64,000 nt of DNA from CAZXSK01 sp964642855 (GTDB taxonomy: Bacteria; Planctomycetota; Phycisphaerae; SM23-33): NCBI GenBank assembly GCA_964642855.1, contig CAZXSK010000005.1:31803-95802 (forward strand), read 5' to 3'. The position numbers were made by a program, and so were the translations under genes. Of the stretch, positions 16,803 to 25,517 are shown piece by piece. Below the pieces are notes generated by a model. The model saw only the letters and a program-made list of their open reading frames with translations, was not told the origin of the DNA and searched no databases. Every line of letters starts with the position of its first letter. Positions within the stretch are counted from its first letter, which is position 1.

Positions 16803-18035
16803 ATGTCGCTGACACTCCAGCAGCTCCGATTCCTGCAGACCCCTTTCGCCCGCGAACTGCTTGCCGCCCCCCTGCCCGACGATCCCTGGAGGCGGATCTC
16901 CCGACTTCGCAAGAAATGCGACGCCGAACAGGCGTCGGCGATCGCTTTGCTCTGCGACCTCCGTAAGCGTGCCTCGGGCAGCGGACGCTTCCCCGACGAA
17001 CTGGCCGAGGCCATGCTGACCACCGACCTCCTGCTGCAGCAGGCGTCTTCGTTCCGGTTGGCTGTCTACAAGGGCAGAAAACTTGGCCAGATGTACCCCG
17101 GCTCGCGCATATGGGACCTGTGCTGTGGGATCGGACTGGATTCGATCGGTCTTGCGCTGGCCGGCCTGGTGGTCGAGGGATTCGACACCGACCCATTGGC
17201 CTTGCTGTGCGCGAAGCACAACGTGAAGGTTGCCGGCCTGGAGGACCACTGCGAGTTCCACCAGGCCGATGTCCGGGACCTACGCGTTCCTGCGAACGCA
17301 ATCGTACACTTCGATCCGGGACGGAGATCAGGCTCTCGCCGCGTGCAACGCCTCAAAGACTATCAGCCGGGCGGGAGCTTCCTGCGGGAACTCGCCTCGA
17401 AAACCAGCCAGGGAATGGTCAAACTATCCCCCGCTCTCGACCTGGAGGAACTCCCTGCTGTGGATTACTCCGAGTTGGAATACGTCAGCGAAGGTAACGT
17501 CTGCAAACAACTGCTTGCCTGGTGGGGAGGCAACCCCTCCGGCAGGCCTGCGACTACGGCGACTGTTCTTACGGGACCGATGGATGATCCCGCTGCCGAA
17601 TCAATCGACGCCCGTCAGGCCGGATCGGTGAATGTCCGGCCCCCCGGGAGGTATCTCATCGAGCCGGATCCCGCCGTCATCGCCGCGGGAGCCTGCGAAG
17701 CACTGGCCGAGGAATACGAGCTGTGGTTCCTGGTGCCCGGGCTGGTCTGGCTGAGCGGGGACCATCCCCTCGAGACCACATTGGCGACAAGCTTCGAGAT
17801 CCTCGACGTTGTCCCCGGCCGCGACAGGGATGTCAAACGCTCCCTGGTTGCACTCGACGCGGGAACGGTGGAGATCAAGACCCGGGGGGTCAAACTCGAC
17901 ACCGATAGGCTTCAGAAGCAACTGTCCGGCAAGGGCAGCCGGCGTCTTACCGTGCTATGGTGCAGACTCCACGAGCACCAACGGGCATTCATCGCAGAGC
18001 GACACAAGCTTGCGGACCGGACACTTGCTCGATAG
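16803..18035 (+). CDS. Class I SAM-dependent methyltransferase with THUMP-like domain
   Basis: 410 residues. The central Rossmann domain has IWDLCCGIGLDSIGLA (SAM motif I) and GFDTDPLAL, then VHFDPGRRSGSRRV in the motif IV position. The N-terminal helical part and the C-terminal 90 residues resemble the THUMP-like domain proteins. The target is not known; RNA base methylation is a reasonable guess from the domain type. It starts three bases after the beta-CASP RNase gene, so the two are probably co-transcribed, which would fit an RNA-related role. Confidence 0.72.
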   Translation: MSLTLQQLRFLQTPFARELLAAPLPDDPWRRISRLRKKCDAEQASAIALLCDLRKRASGSGRFPDELAEAMLTTDLLLQQASSFRLAVYKGRKLGQMYPGSRIWDLCCGIGLDSIGLALAGLVVEGFDTDPLALLCAKHNVKVAGLEDHCEFHQADVRDLRVPANAIVHFDPGRRSGSRRVQRLKDYQPGGSFLRELASKTSQGMVKLSPALDLEELPAVDYSELEYVSEGNVCKQLLAWWGGNPSGRPATTATVLTGPMDDPAAESIDARQAGSVNVRPPGRYLIEPDPAVIAAGACEALAEEYELWFLVPGLVWLSGDHPLETTLATSFEILDVVPGRDRDVKRSLVALDAGTVEIKTRGVKLDTDRLQKQLSGKGSRRLTVLWCRLHEHQRAFIAERHKLADRTLAR

Positions 18036-18088
18036 ATTGGCCGCGCTGTGTTTGCTTGCGATCCGTCCAGACCGCGAAAGGAAATTCG

Positions 18089-19234
18089 ATGGCCAACGTT
18101 GTGAAATACACGGAGATCAAATCCGCAGACTCTTGTCGTTACGACGGAGCATCACTCGGGGAAGTCATGCTTCGGCTCGACCCATTCGACATCCCCGTCG
18201 CGAGGGCGGGGCAGTTCCGAGTATTCCAGGGAGGCGGCGAGACCAATGTCTCCTGCGGCATGGCGTATACATTCGGCCTGCGAAGCTGTGTGCTGACCGC
18301 ACTGGTGGACGACCACATCGGCAGGAACATCGAGAACCAGCTCCGAGCGGCCGGGGTGGATACCGGAAGCATTGTCTGGGTGAATACCAACAATGACGGG
18401 ACGCGCCTGTCGACGGACAAGAAGGGTACGCTCGCCAACGGGGTGAACTTCACGTTCGCGGGCAAAGGGGTGCTGCCCTCTGATACCCTCTACTACCGGG
18501 CTCACACCGCGGTTCGGGAACTCCAGGCGGGGGACATTCCGTTTGCCGACCTGTTCGGCCGCGATGGCGTACGGGTATTCAACACTGGGGGGATCTTCAC
18601 GCTGATCTCGCCGACCAGCGCCGATGTCGCCTTGGAAGCCGTGAAGCATGCCAATGAAGCCGGCACGTTCGTCGCCGCCGATCTGAACTACCGCTCCAAG
18701 GTCGAGCCGAACAAGGACCGGGCCAGGGAGATCAATCAGAAGATCGCCCCGCACCTGGGTTTCCTGGTGGGCAACGATTCCGATCTTGCCGATGCGCTCG
18801 GCTACGACACCACGGTAGACAAAGGCGCCGACTTCGAACTCTGGCTTGAGGCGTACAAGAAGACGGTCAAGGCCGTCGCTGGCGACTTCCCGAATCTCAG
18901 CCTGATCGGAACTCAGTGGCGAGGCGCGCACGATGCCGACACGATCAGTTGGGGAGGCGTGCTCTACGATACGGCGGCTGACACGTTCCACGTAGCCACG
19001 CTTCGCAGCCGCGTTCCAATCGCCGACCGCACCGGCGGCGGCGACTCGTTTGCTTCGGGCGTACTCTCGGCGATGCTCAAAGGCAAGGACCTCGATACCG
19101 CGGTCCAGTGGGGAGCAGCACACGGCATGCTGGTCCAGGAAACGCCAGGCGACATCACGATGATCAAACAGGCGAACGTCGAAGCCGAGGTCAAGAGGGC
19201 CGCCGGCGGGGGCGGAGTGAAGGCTACCCGCTAA
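18089..19234 (+). CDS. PfkB-family carbohydrate kinase (KDG kinase-like)
   Basis: A 381-residue ribokinase-fold sugar kinase. The N-terminal GEVMLRLDPF and the substrate-binding GGGETNVSCGMAY fit the 2-keto-3-deoxygluconate kinase subgroup. The C-terminal signature is DRTGGGDSFASG, whose Asp is the catalytic base that deprotonates the sugar hydroxyl. The exact sugar is not certain; 2-keto-3-deoxygluconate from uronate breakdown is most likely. AAAGGAAA precedes the ATG. It is followed closely by a Rossmann/DUF2520 gene with no apparent functional link. Confidence 0.88.
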   Translation: MANVVKYTEIKSADSCRYDGASLGEVMLRLDPFDIPVARAGQFRVFQGGGETNVSCGMAYTFGLRSCVLTALVDDHIGRNIENQLRAAGVDTGSIVWVNTNNDGTRLSTDKKGTLANGVNFTFAGKGVLPSDTLYYRAHTAVRELQAGDIPFADLFGRDGVRVFNTGGIFTLISPTSADVALEAVKHANEAGTFVAADLNYRSKVEPNKDRAREINQKIAPHLGFLVGNDSDLADALGYDTTVDKGADFELWLEAYKKTVKAVAGDFPNLSLIGTQWRGAHDADTISWGGVLYDTAADTFHVATLRSRVPIADRTGGGDSFASGVLSAMLKGKDLDTAVQWGAAHGMLVQETPGDITMIKQANVEAEVKRAAGGGGVKATR

Positions 19235-19306
19235 CCCTCGTTGTGGTATCGCAACTGTAGCTGTCCCGTCGAAAGGCAAGGAACTGTCCAGGGAAAGGTC
19301 GCAACG

Positions 19307-20197
19307 TTGACCACACGGACGGACATCGTCATCCTGGGGCCCGGCAAGGTCGGAACGGCCTTGGGGATCCTGGCCAGGAAGGCAGGCTGGACAGTTCGCG
19401 CCGCAGGCGGCCGGGATGTGAGAAGAACCCGCCTTGCAGCCGAGCGCATCGGTCCGGAGGTCGAGTCTTTGCCCTTGGCAGAAGCTGCCTCACAGGCAGA
19501 CCTCGTCCTGCTGTGCGTTCCGGACGATGTGATCGCGCCTGTCGCTGCAGATCTGGCAGCTGGCGAGTGTTTCCGCAAGGGCGCCACGGTCGCCCATTGC
19601 AGCGGTGCGCTGCCCGGCGCAGTGCTTGCACCGGCCCGCAATTGCGGATGCAGCGTCGCGTCGTTCCACCCCCTGCAGACCTTCCCCACGGTGGACGCAG
19701 CCATCTCGCGACTGGGTCGGGCAAGGGTGTTCATCGAGGGAGACGATACAGCCTGCAGGCTGCTCTCTGCTCTGGGAGAATCCATAGCGGCTGGCGTATC
19801 GCGCATTCCCACCGGTGGGAAAGCGATGTACCATGCCTCAGCCGTCATGGCGAGCAACTACCTGGTATCGCTGGAACATGCTGCACTGGAGATGATGCAG
19901 GAGGCGGGAATCGACAGGACAGCGGCATGGCAAGCCCTGACGCCGCTCGTCGAGGCCACCCTCAGCAACATCGGAGAACTCGGGACGGCAAAGGCGCTGA
20001 CCGGACCGATCGCCCGAGGCGATGCCGACACGGTCGGCAGGCACCTTGCCGCGTTGGCGCGTCGGCCGGGATTGATGTCTCTGTACGCAGCGGCTGGCAT
20101 GGCGACCGTGGAGTTGGCACAGCAGGCGCGTAAGATCGATGACGTCGTGGCGGACAAATTGCGAGAGTTCCTTCAGCAGAAGATGGGCAGAGAGTAG
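19307..20197 (+). CDS. Rossmann-fold/DUF2520 oxidoreductase-like protein
   Basis: About 296 residues. The N-terminal NAD(P)-binding motif is ILGPGKVGTALG and a second conserved segment reads VAHCSGALPG with SFHPLQTF, both typical of the Rossmann-like plus DUF2520 family, which resembles ketopantoate reductase and pyrroline-5-carboxylate reductase folds. The physiological substrate is unknown. The TTG at 19307 is preferred because AAAGG lies eight bases upstream and the dinucleotide motif then starts near residue 9; a longer frame opens at 19241. The stop is immediately followed by the folD ATG, so the two are co-translated. Confidence 0.72.
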   Translation: MTTRTDIVILGPGKVGTALGILARKAGWTVRAAGGRDVRRTRLAAERIGPEVESLPLAEAASQADLVLLCVPDDVIAPVAADLAAGECFRKGATVAHCSGALPGAVLAPARNCGCSVASFHPLQTFPTVDAAISRLGRARVFIEGDDTACRLLSALGESIAAGVSRIPTGGKAMYHASAVMASNYLVSLEHAALEMMQEAGIDRTAAWQALTPLVEATLSNIGELGTAKALTGPIARGDADTVGRHLAALARRPGLMSLYAAAGMATVELAQQARKIDDVVADKLREFLQQKMGRE

Positions 20198-21166
20198 ATG
20201 GCCGCAGAAATTATCAAGGGCAAGCCGATTGCCGACGAGATCCTGGACGATATCCGCGTTGATGTGGACAGACTGAAGGGAGCGGACCGGCCGGTCCACC
20301 TGGTTGCGGTCCAGATCGGCGCCAACCCGGCCAGCAGGCTGTATACGACGATGCAGGAGCGGGCATGCCAGCGGGTGGGAATTCGGTACACGCTGGATAT
20401 CCTCTGGGCGGGAATCTCACAGTCAGAACTGGCGGGGAGGATCGCTGACCTCGGGGAAGACGGCTCCGTGACTGGCCTGATCCTGCAGATGCCGGTTCCC
20501 CCGCAGGTCGATGCCCGAAGGACACTGGCAGCCATTCCGCCTCGCAAGGACGCCGAAGCGATGCATCCCCAGAATCTGGGCAGGCTGATCCACGGCGAGT
20601 GGAATGTCGCGCCCTGCACACCATCGGCCGTAGTCGAGATTCTCTCGGAACACGTCCCGGACCTCGCCGGCAAGGAAGTCGTGATCGTCGGGCACAGCGA
20701 CATCTTCGGCAAGCCGCTGGCGAACATGCTACTGGCCAGCCGCGATGCTGCCCCCACCGTCACGGTCTGCCACGTAGCGACGCGGGATCTTGCCTTCCAC
20801 ACCAGACGAGCCGACGTGCTCATTGTTGCAGCGGGAGTATCGCAGGCGAAATGGCTGGCCTACAGCAGGAAGAGAGCCGGCGACGCCTCCACCCCGCCCG
20901 ACCTGTCTCCCCTGGTGTCCGGGGACATGATCAAACCGCAGGCCACCGTCATCGATGTGGCAATCAACTGCATCCCCGCCGGGTTCGATCAGGAAGGAGC
21001 CCCCCTTCTCGACGAGAACGGCAAGGCCAGGATGATCACCGTCGGCGACGTCGATTTCGAGGCAGCGAAGGAGATCGCACGAGCGGTCACACCGGTTCCT
21101 GGTGGCGTGGGACCGCTGACGGTGGCCATGCTGCTGCGGAACACATTGGCTTGCGCGGAAAGGTGA
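20198..21166 (+). CDS. folD: FolD-type methylenetetrahydrofolate dehydrogenase with altered cyclohydrolase site
   Basis: FolD normally oxidises methylene-THF and then hydrolyses methenyl-THF to formyl-THF. This 322-residue protein aligns over its whole length: NPASRLYTTMQERAC in the active site, LILQMPVPPQ, HPQNLGRL, the dinucleotide segment VIVGHSDIFGKPLANML, and TPVPGGVGPLTVAMLL. The conserved Tyr is kept (Tyr49), but the catalytic Lys four residues later (Lys54 in E. coli) is Gln53, and the KDVDG substrate motif reads KDAEA. In the human enzyme a Lys-to-Gln change here abolishes cyclohydrolase but not dehydrogenase activity. A separate cyclohydrolase may therefore exist. There is also an insertion near residues 225-240. 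It is convergent with metF, 10 bases away. Confidence 0.85.
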   Translation: MAAEIIKGKPIADEILDDIRVDVDRLKGADRPVHLVAVQIGANPASRLYTTMQERACQRVGIRYTLDILWAGISQSELAGRIADLGEDGSVTGLILQMPVPPQVDARRTLAAIPPRKDAEAMHPQNLGRLIHGEWNVAPCTPSAVVEILSEHVPDLAGKEVVIVGHSDIFGKPLANMLLASRDAAPTVTVCHVATRDLAFHTRRADVLIVAAGVSQAKWLAYSRKRAGDASTPPDLSPLVSGDMIKPQATVIDVAINCIPAGFDQEGAPLLDENGKARMITVGDVDFEAAKEIARAVTPVPGGVGPLTVAMLLRNTLACAER

Positions 21167-21176
21167 ATGCGGCCCG

Positions 21177-22052
21177 TCAGAGACCGAGATTCCGGCAGAT
21201 GGTCAGCGCAGGTTCGGTACGGTTCAGGCAGTAGAAATGCAGCCCGGGCGCGCCACCGTCCAGAAGCTCCCTGCAGAAACGCGTGGCCAGTTCGATGCCC
21301 CGTTCCTTCGTGGCCTGGGGGTCATCGGCGATCGGGCCGAAGGCGTCGTGGATCATCGCCGGCACCGACGCGCCACACATTTCGCAGAAGTCCACCAATC
21401 TCCTGTAATTCGTTACGATCATGATGCCGGGGATCAGCCGCATCGTTACCCCGGCCTGGCGCACACGTCGGACGAAGTCGAAGTACAATTCCGGCTCGAA
21501 GAACAGTTGCGTAACGCAGAAATCGGCCCCGCTCTCCTGCTTGACCCGCAGCACCATGTTGTCGAGCTCCAGGTTCATCGCAAGCGGATGGCCTTCGGGG
21601 AACCCGGGCACACCGATGGTGAACCAGTCTCCCCATTCGCGTATGACCTTGATCAGTTCGAAGCCATAGTGGGGCTTGTCCGGGCCTGGTTTGTAGTCCG
21701 GCTCGTCCTGGGGAGGGTCACCCCGCAAGGCCATGATGTTCCGGACACCGGAGCGTTTCATGGTCTCCAGTTCATAGCGGATATCGCCGAATGAATGCTT
21801 CACGCAGGTCAGGTGATGCATCACGGACACGTCGAACTGTTCCAGAAGCCCCTCGACGACCTCCAGCGTAGACCGCGATCCGCTGCCGCCCGCGCCGTAG
21901 GTAACCGAGAAGTAGTCTGCGCCGAAGTCTGCGAAATCATAGGCCGCTTGCATGAGGTTCGCGCGTCCCTTATCGGTTTTGGGGGGGTAGAACTCGAAGG
22001 AGAAGGTCTGCTGTTTCTCCTGGAAAATGTCGGCAATTCTTCGTTGCGTCAC
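21177..22052 (-). CDS. metF: Methylenetetrahydrofolate reductase
   Basis: Reduces methylene-THF to methyl-THF for methionine synthesis or a methyl-branch C1 pathway. The 291-residue TIM barrel opens with FSFEFYPPKT (catalytic Glu) and contains YFSVTYGAGGS, MHHLTCV, IMALRGDPP, the FAD/folate segment DFCVTQLFF and MRLIPGIMIV. A GTG at 22052 with GGAG eight bases upstream is the start; a longer upstream frame overlaps the next gene and is rejected. It is the last gene of a minus-strand set with the unknown gene at 22097, 44 bases away. Its end faces the end of folD. Confidence 0.93.
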   Translation of the reverse strand: MTQRRIADIFQEKQQTFSFEFYPPKTDKGRANLMQAAYDFADFGADYFSVTYGAGGSGSRSTLEVVEGLLEQFDVSVMHHLTCVKHSFGDIRYELETMKRSGVRNIMALRGDPPQDEPDYKPGPDKPHYGFELIKVIREWGDWFTIGVPGFPEGHPLAMNLELDNMVLRVKQESGADFCVTQLFFEPELYFDFVRRVRQAGVTMRLIPGIMIVTNYRRLVDFCEMCGASVPAMIHDAFGPIADDPQATKERGIELATRFCRELLDGGAPGLHFYCLNRTEPALTICRNLGL

Positions 22053-22096
22053 GTGCTCTGCTCCAAAGGACGGGCTGGCGGTCTTCGAGCGGCGGG

Positions 22097-22849
22097 TTAT
22101 ACCTCGCAAGGGGGTTCGTCGGCAAGCTCGGACATGAGTTCCTCGGCCTGGTCCACTTCCTCCTTCGATCCGTCGACACCGATCCACACGCAGCCTTCGG
22201 CACCGTAGACGCCCCCTCCGGCGATGATCGCAGCCTCGCACCCGGTGAGAAGTCCGATGGCATCGAGCTCGGTGAACACCGTCCCGGGAAGCGGCATGAG
22301 CCGGGGACCCTCGGAGTCCGGAGCATTGGCAATTTCCGCCAGTGCGTGAATCTCCGCGTCCACGCGTTTTTCGACACCTACGGGCACGATGAGATGCACC
22401 CGACGACCGATGACAGCCGGCAAGGCCGAACCGATCGTCCCGCCCTGCGGATGTCCGATATACACGCCCGCCTGGGCGGTGGGCAGGTTGACGGCGTTGG
22501 CGCCCTTGAGAATCACATCCCCGTGATCAAGGTCATCGACCACGTCGAATATCGTCTTGCCTTGCTGCCATTTCCCGCCGGTGATGATTACATCGCCCGG
22601 AAACTCGCGCACGCTTCCGGGCTGCTTGAGGTTCTTGGGCACCACAAGCCCGCGACGGAACCCGGCGCGATCGAAACCGTCCGACTGACCTATGGTCTTG
22701 AGTATTTCCTCGGCTACATAGCCGTTGGTCGTACCGGCGATGATTGCAACCGTGCGTGACTGCAACGTCTCCTGGATCTCGGGAACCCGGGCGATCGCCC
22801 TTCCGATCAGGCGTTTGCCCATGGCCGTTGTGACGACGAACTGTTTCAT
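22097..22849 (-). CDS. Unknown conserved-looking protein beside metF
   Basis: A 250-residue cytoplasmic protein with no signal or membrane segment that I cannot assign to a named family. It is rich in Gly and Val with alternating strands and helices, including VAIIAGTTNGYVAEEIL, VIITGGKWQQGKTIFDVVDDL, GVYIGHPQGGTIGSALPAVIG and EAAIIAGGGVYGAEGCVW, which look like phosphate- or nucleotide-binding loops of a sugar-phosphate isomerase-like (ISOCOT-type) or Rossmann-like fold. It lies directly upstream of metF on the same strand, suggesting a link to C1 metabolism, although adjacency alone is weak evidence. Confidence 0.6.
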   Translation of the reverse strand: MKQFVVTTAMGKRLIGRAIARVPEIQETLQSRTVAIIAGTTNGYVAEEILKTIGQSDGFDRAGFRRGLVVPKNLKQPGSVREFPGDVIITGGKWQQGKTIFDVVDDLDHGDVILKGANAVNLPTAQAGVYIGHPQGGTIGSALPAVIGRRVHLIVPVGVEKRVDAEIHALAEIANAPDSEGPRLMPLPGTVFTELDAIGLLTGCEAAIIAGGGVYGAEGCVWIGVDGSKEEVDQAEELMSELADEPPCEV

Positions 22850-22885
22850 GGTGTCCTCCGGATGCGAGTAATCGAGCGATCTGGC

Positions 22886-24499
22886 CTACAATGCGGGCCC
22901 GGCGGGTTTGGCCGGCGCCTTGCGAGTCTTGAGCGTCCGTCGAACCCAGCTTGCCCACCTTCGGGCCGACCTCCAGACCGGATCACCCGGCCAGACCGAC
23001 TCCGAGCCGAGACAAATCTTGCAGGGCCGGGCCACTTCCAAGCCTTCCCCTTCGATGTCTGCCAAAGCTTGCCGGAACGTAAGATAGCGGCTCCACGACC
23101 GGCTTCGCGAGCCTTTGACGACCCGACAGTCTCGATGATGGACGGTGGTCAGGCCGTGTCCGACAACGAATTCCTCCGGGCCGACACGACGGGCGATGTC
23201 TACCTGCACGCCGCAAACCGGACAGGTTTTGCCCAGGACAACGAAGCTCCGATCGCATGAAGGGCAGATCTCCTTTGCCCGCGTCAGGCTGACACGAGTT
23301 TTCCACGCAGCGACAGCCGAGAACACGAGCACAAATCCTGCCAGATACGCCCCCACCATCAAGGAGGAAAGATCATGCCCGATAGCCCAATAGACGCTGA
23401 TGGCAGCAGCGGCGGCGAAGCCAACGCCCCAGACCAGCGGCGCGGGCGTGCCCTCCCTGCCATCTGCTACGGGAGCGGTTCTGCAGAAAAGCAGGATCAC
23501 GAACGAACCCACCATGGCCATCAAGGCCCCTGCGTAGAACCTCCAGGCCGTCGGCCCGATCACTTGAGCCCATCGGGTAGATGCTCCGCCGGCACGATGC
23601 CCCCACGAGTGGTCGGAGAGGAAAGTCTGCACCTGCCGCTCCTGGGCAGGCCGAATCTCGGTAAGCACGTATTCGTCCAGGGCTCCCCGGGCAACCTGCT
23701 GAGCCTCGAGTTCGCGTTCATTGGCCATGCTCAGCAGATGCGGAACCGTCAGAAGCAGTACGCCCAGAACAAATGCAAAGGTAAGCAAGGGAATGGCTGC
23801 GTCCACCAGCCGGACGAGTCCGAACCGCTCCACGTCGGGCTGGGTAAGCTTCATCCTTGCCAAAACCCGCTGCCAGACGGAAGCGAACCGCTGAAGGAGC
23901 ATGGTCACCGGCACGACCAGCACCAGCGGGAGAAACCAGAACCAGGAGATCCAACTGCCCCCCAGTCGACGGTCCAGCGTGAACAACGCCAGGAATGCGG
24001 TGAACGCCCCGATCGAAGCAAACAGCAGCACAGCGAAACGCCTGGATTCCGCCATCCGGAAGCGAAAGCTGACCGACTCCAGCACGAAGCCCACGGCCAG
24101 ATGCCTCGGCATGTGCAGGATGCGTCCGTAGAGCCAGTACGCCAGATCATCGCGGACCAGGCTGACGATCACGAACGGAACCGCTGCGATCATGGCCGGC
24201 AGGAGGTAAGAAACACCTTTCCAGAGCAGAGCGGCCGATCGCCATCGAGTGACCTGCTCGGAGACGAGCTGGGCCCATTCCGGTCGGTTCGGGAAATACT
24301 CGCTGGTGCGTTGGGTGATCTCCGGGTATCGGCTCCAGGCATCATTGAGCACGGCCAGCGCCGTAACCAGTACGATGGCCCCAAGGAAGATCAGCAACCC
24401 GCGCAGCGTCACCCGGATGTTGTATCGCCCCGCGAACCTGCGAAGCGTCTTGCGGGCTGAGATCAGCCAGTCCAGATTCCTTTGGTAGCGTTCGTCCAT
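22886..24499 (-). CDS. Polytopic membrane protein with C-terminal zinc ribbon
   Basis: 537 residues of unknown function. There are about seven or eight transmembrane segments, at roughly residues 33-52, 95-113, 150-172, 182-202, 232-255, 335-355, 370-388 and 395-410. The C-terminal 120 residues are soluble and carry two CxxC pairs (CPSCDRSF and CPVCG) about 13 residues apart, a likely zinc ribbon, and a further CKIC near the end. Zinc ribbons of this kind often contact nucleic acid or other proteins. The gene is 36 bases upstream of the unknown 22097 gene and probably shares its transcript with metF. Confidence 0.65.
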   Translation of the reverse strand: MDERYQRNLDWLISARKTLRRFAGRYNIRVTLRGLLIFLGAIVLVTALAVLNDAWSRYPEITQRTSEYFPNRPEWAQLVSEQVTRWRSAALLWKGVSYLLPAMIAAVPFVIVSLVRDDLAYWLYGRILHMPRHLAVGFVLESVSFRFRMAESRRFAVLLFASIGAFTAFLALFTLDRRLGGSWISWFWFLPLVLVVPVTMLLQRFASVWQRVLARMKLTQPDVERFGLVRLVDAAIPLLTFAFVLGVLLLTVPHLLSMANERELEAQQVARGALDEYVLTEIRPAQERQVQTFLSDHSWGHRAGGASTRWAQVIGPTAWRFYAGALMAMVGSFVILLFCRTAPVADGREGTPAPLVWGVGFAAAAAISVYWAIGHDLSSLMVGAYLAGFVLVFSAVAAWKTRVSLTRAKEICPSCDRSFVVLGKTCPVCGVQVDIARRVGPEEFVVGHGLTTVHHRDCRVVKGSRSRSWSRYLTFRQALADIEGEGLEVARPCKICLGSESVWPGDPVWRSARRWASWVRRTLKTRKAPAKPAGPAL

Positions 24500-24669
24500 G
24501 ATCGCCCGCTGCAGTTATGCCTGTCCGACGGCATGCTCCACGCAAGACCGCCGCCCCGGTTCGGCCCGGCGGCAGGTTGCCAACCCTTGCGACAAGCCTG
24601 GATGCCAGCCGCGGAGCGCAGAATGACACCGCCCCGGGAGGAAGTCAAGCGAAGACCGACCTGCGTCGA

Positions 24670-25047
24670 TCACTGCTGCTGCGGGCCGGGCTGGGTCGAA
24701 GACCCCAGCGAGCCGGGCTCGTCGGAAGAAGCCGACTCCGGTTGCTGCCTGTCCCGCTCAATGCCTTCCTGCAGCTTGATCTTCATCAGCCGGCCGACTT
24801 TGAACTTGACCGTGCGCTTGGGAGGAACGTGCACGCGCTGCAGCGTCTTGGGATTCTGGGCGATGCGGGCGGCCCGCTCTTTGGTCTCGAAGACACCGAA
24901 ATCCCTGAACTCCAAGCGGTTGCCCTTGCCCAGTTCCTCGATGACCTCGTCCAGGAATTGCTGGACGATCTTCTTGACCAGTACTCTCTTGGTGTCCGTC
25001 ACATCGGCAATGCGGTCCACCAGTTCCTTCTTTGTTACCGTATGCAT
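24670..25047 (-). CDS. HU/IHF-family DNA-binding protein
   Basis: A 125-residue histone-like protein that bends and compacts DNA as a dimer. The first 92 residues follow the HU fold: KKELVDRIADVT, RLEFRDFGVFETKERAAR (the usual GFGTFEVRERAAR region), NPKTLQRVHVPP in the DNA-embracing arm, and VKFKVGRLMK. About 30 residues rich in Ser, Pro, Gln and Glu extend the C-terminus. AAAGG lies before the ATG. It has its own upstream intergenic region of 470 bases and lies 170 bases before the membrane protein gene on the same strand. Confidence 0.9.
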   Translation of the reverse strand: MHTVTKKELVDRIADVTDTKRVLVKKIVQQFLDEVIEELGKGNRLEFRDFGVFETKERAARIAQNPKTLQRVHVPPKRTVKFKVGRLMKIKLQEGIERDRQQPESASSDEPGSLGSSTQPGPQQQ

Positions 25048-25517
25048 GAAAGACCCTTTCTGCAGTCTCGGCCCCGAAGCCGGGCTTTCATCCCGTGTAA
25101 AAACACCTATCGTCCTATCCGGAAATGTGTACCCATCTGCAGCAACTTATCTTAGGTCAACCCATTCCTGCGAACAAGCGGAATCGCTCTTCGGAGCGGC
25201 TGGCCCTTTCTCGCGATTGCTCCAGCCAAAGCCCTGCAAGGGTCCTTGTGGCCAGACCATCGTGACGATCTGTTCTGCCTGACACGCAAAACCAAACAGC
25301 AACTTGCGTTATTGCAGTCAATTGTACTGTGATCGGAGGATTCCCACGCAGAAAACCCGAAAAAACACTCAAACTGCCAGGATCATCCGGGCCTGCTTGG
25401 TTGAGAGCCCCTCTGTCGGAAATGCCTCTCTCCCCGCAATGCTTGTAAGCTTTTCATCGGACAAGAGAAAGAGATTCTGCAACGCAATGCAAGAAGATTG
25501 ATCCGCCTGCCGTAACG
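25048..25517. other. Intergenic region between the HU gene and the beta-galactosidase gene
   Basis: 470 bases holding the upstream region of the HU gene and the downstream end of the GH35 gene (same strand). A TTGACC lies on the minus strand near 25153-25158 but has no good -10 at the usual distance. No gene, hairpin terminator or repeat was convincing; short open frames here lack ribosome sites. Confidence 0.4.

Noticed and set aside
21167..25047. A SAM, THF or cobalamin riboswitch near folD/metF
   Set aside because: No riboswitch-like conserved core was recognised; the gene spacings are too short upstream of metF and folD.
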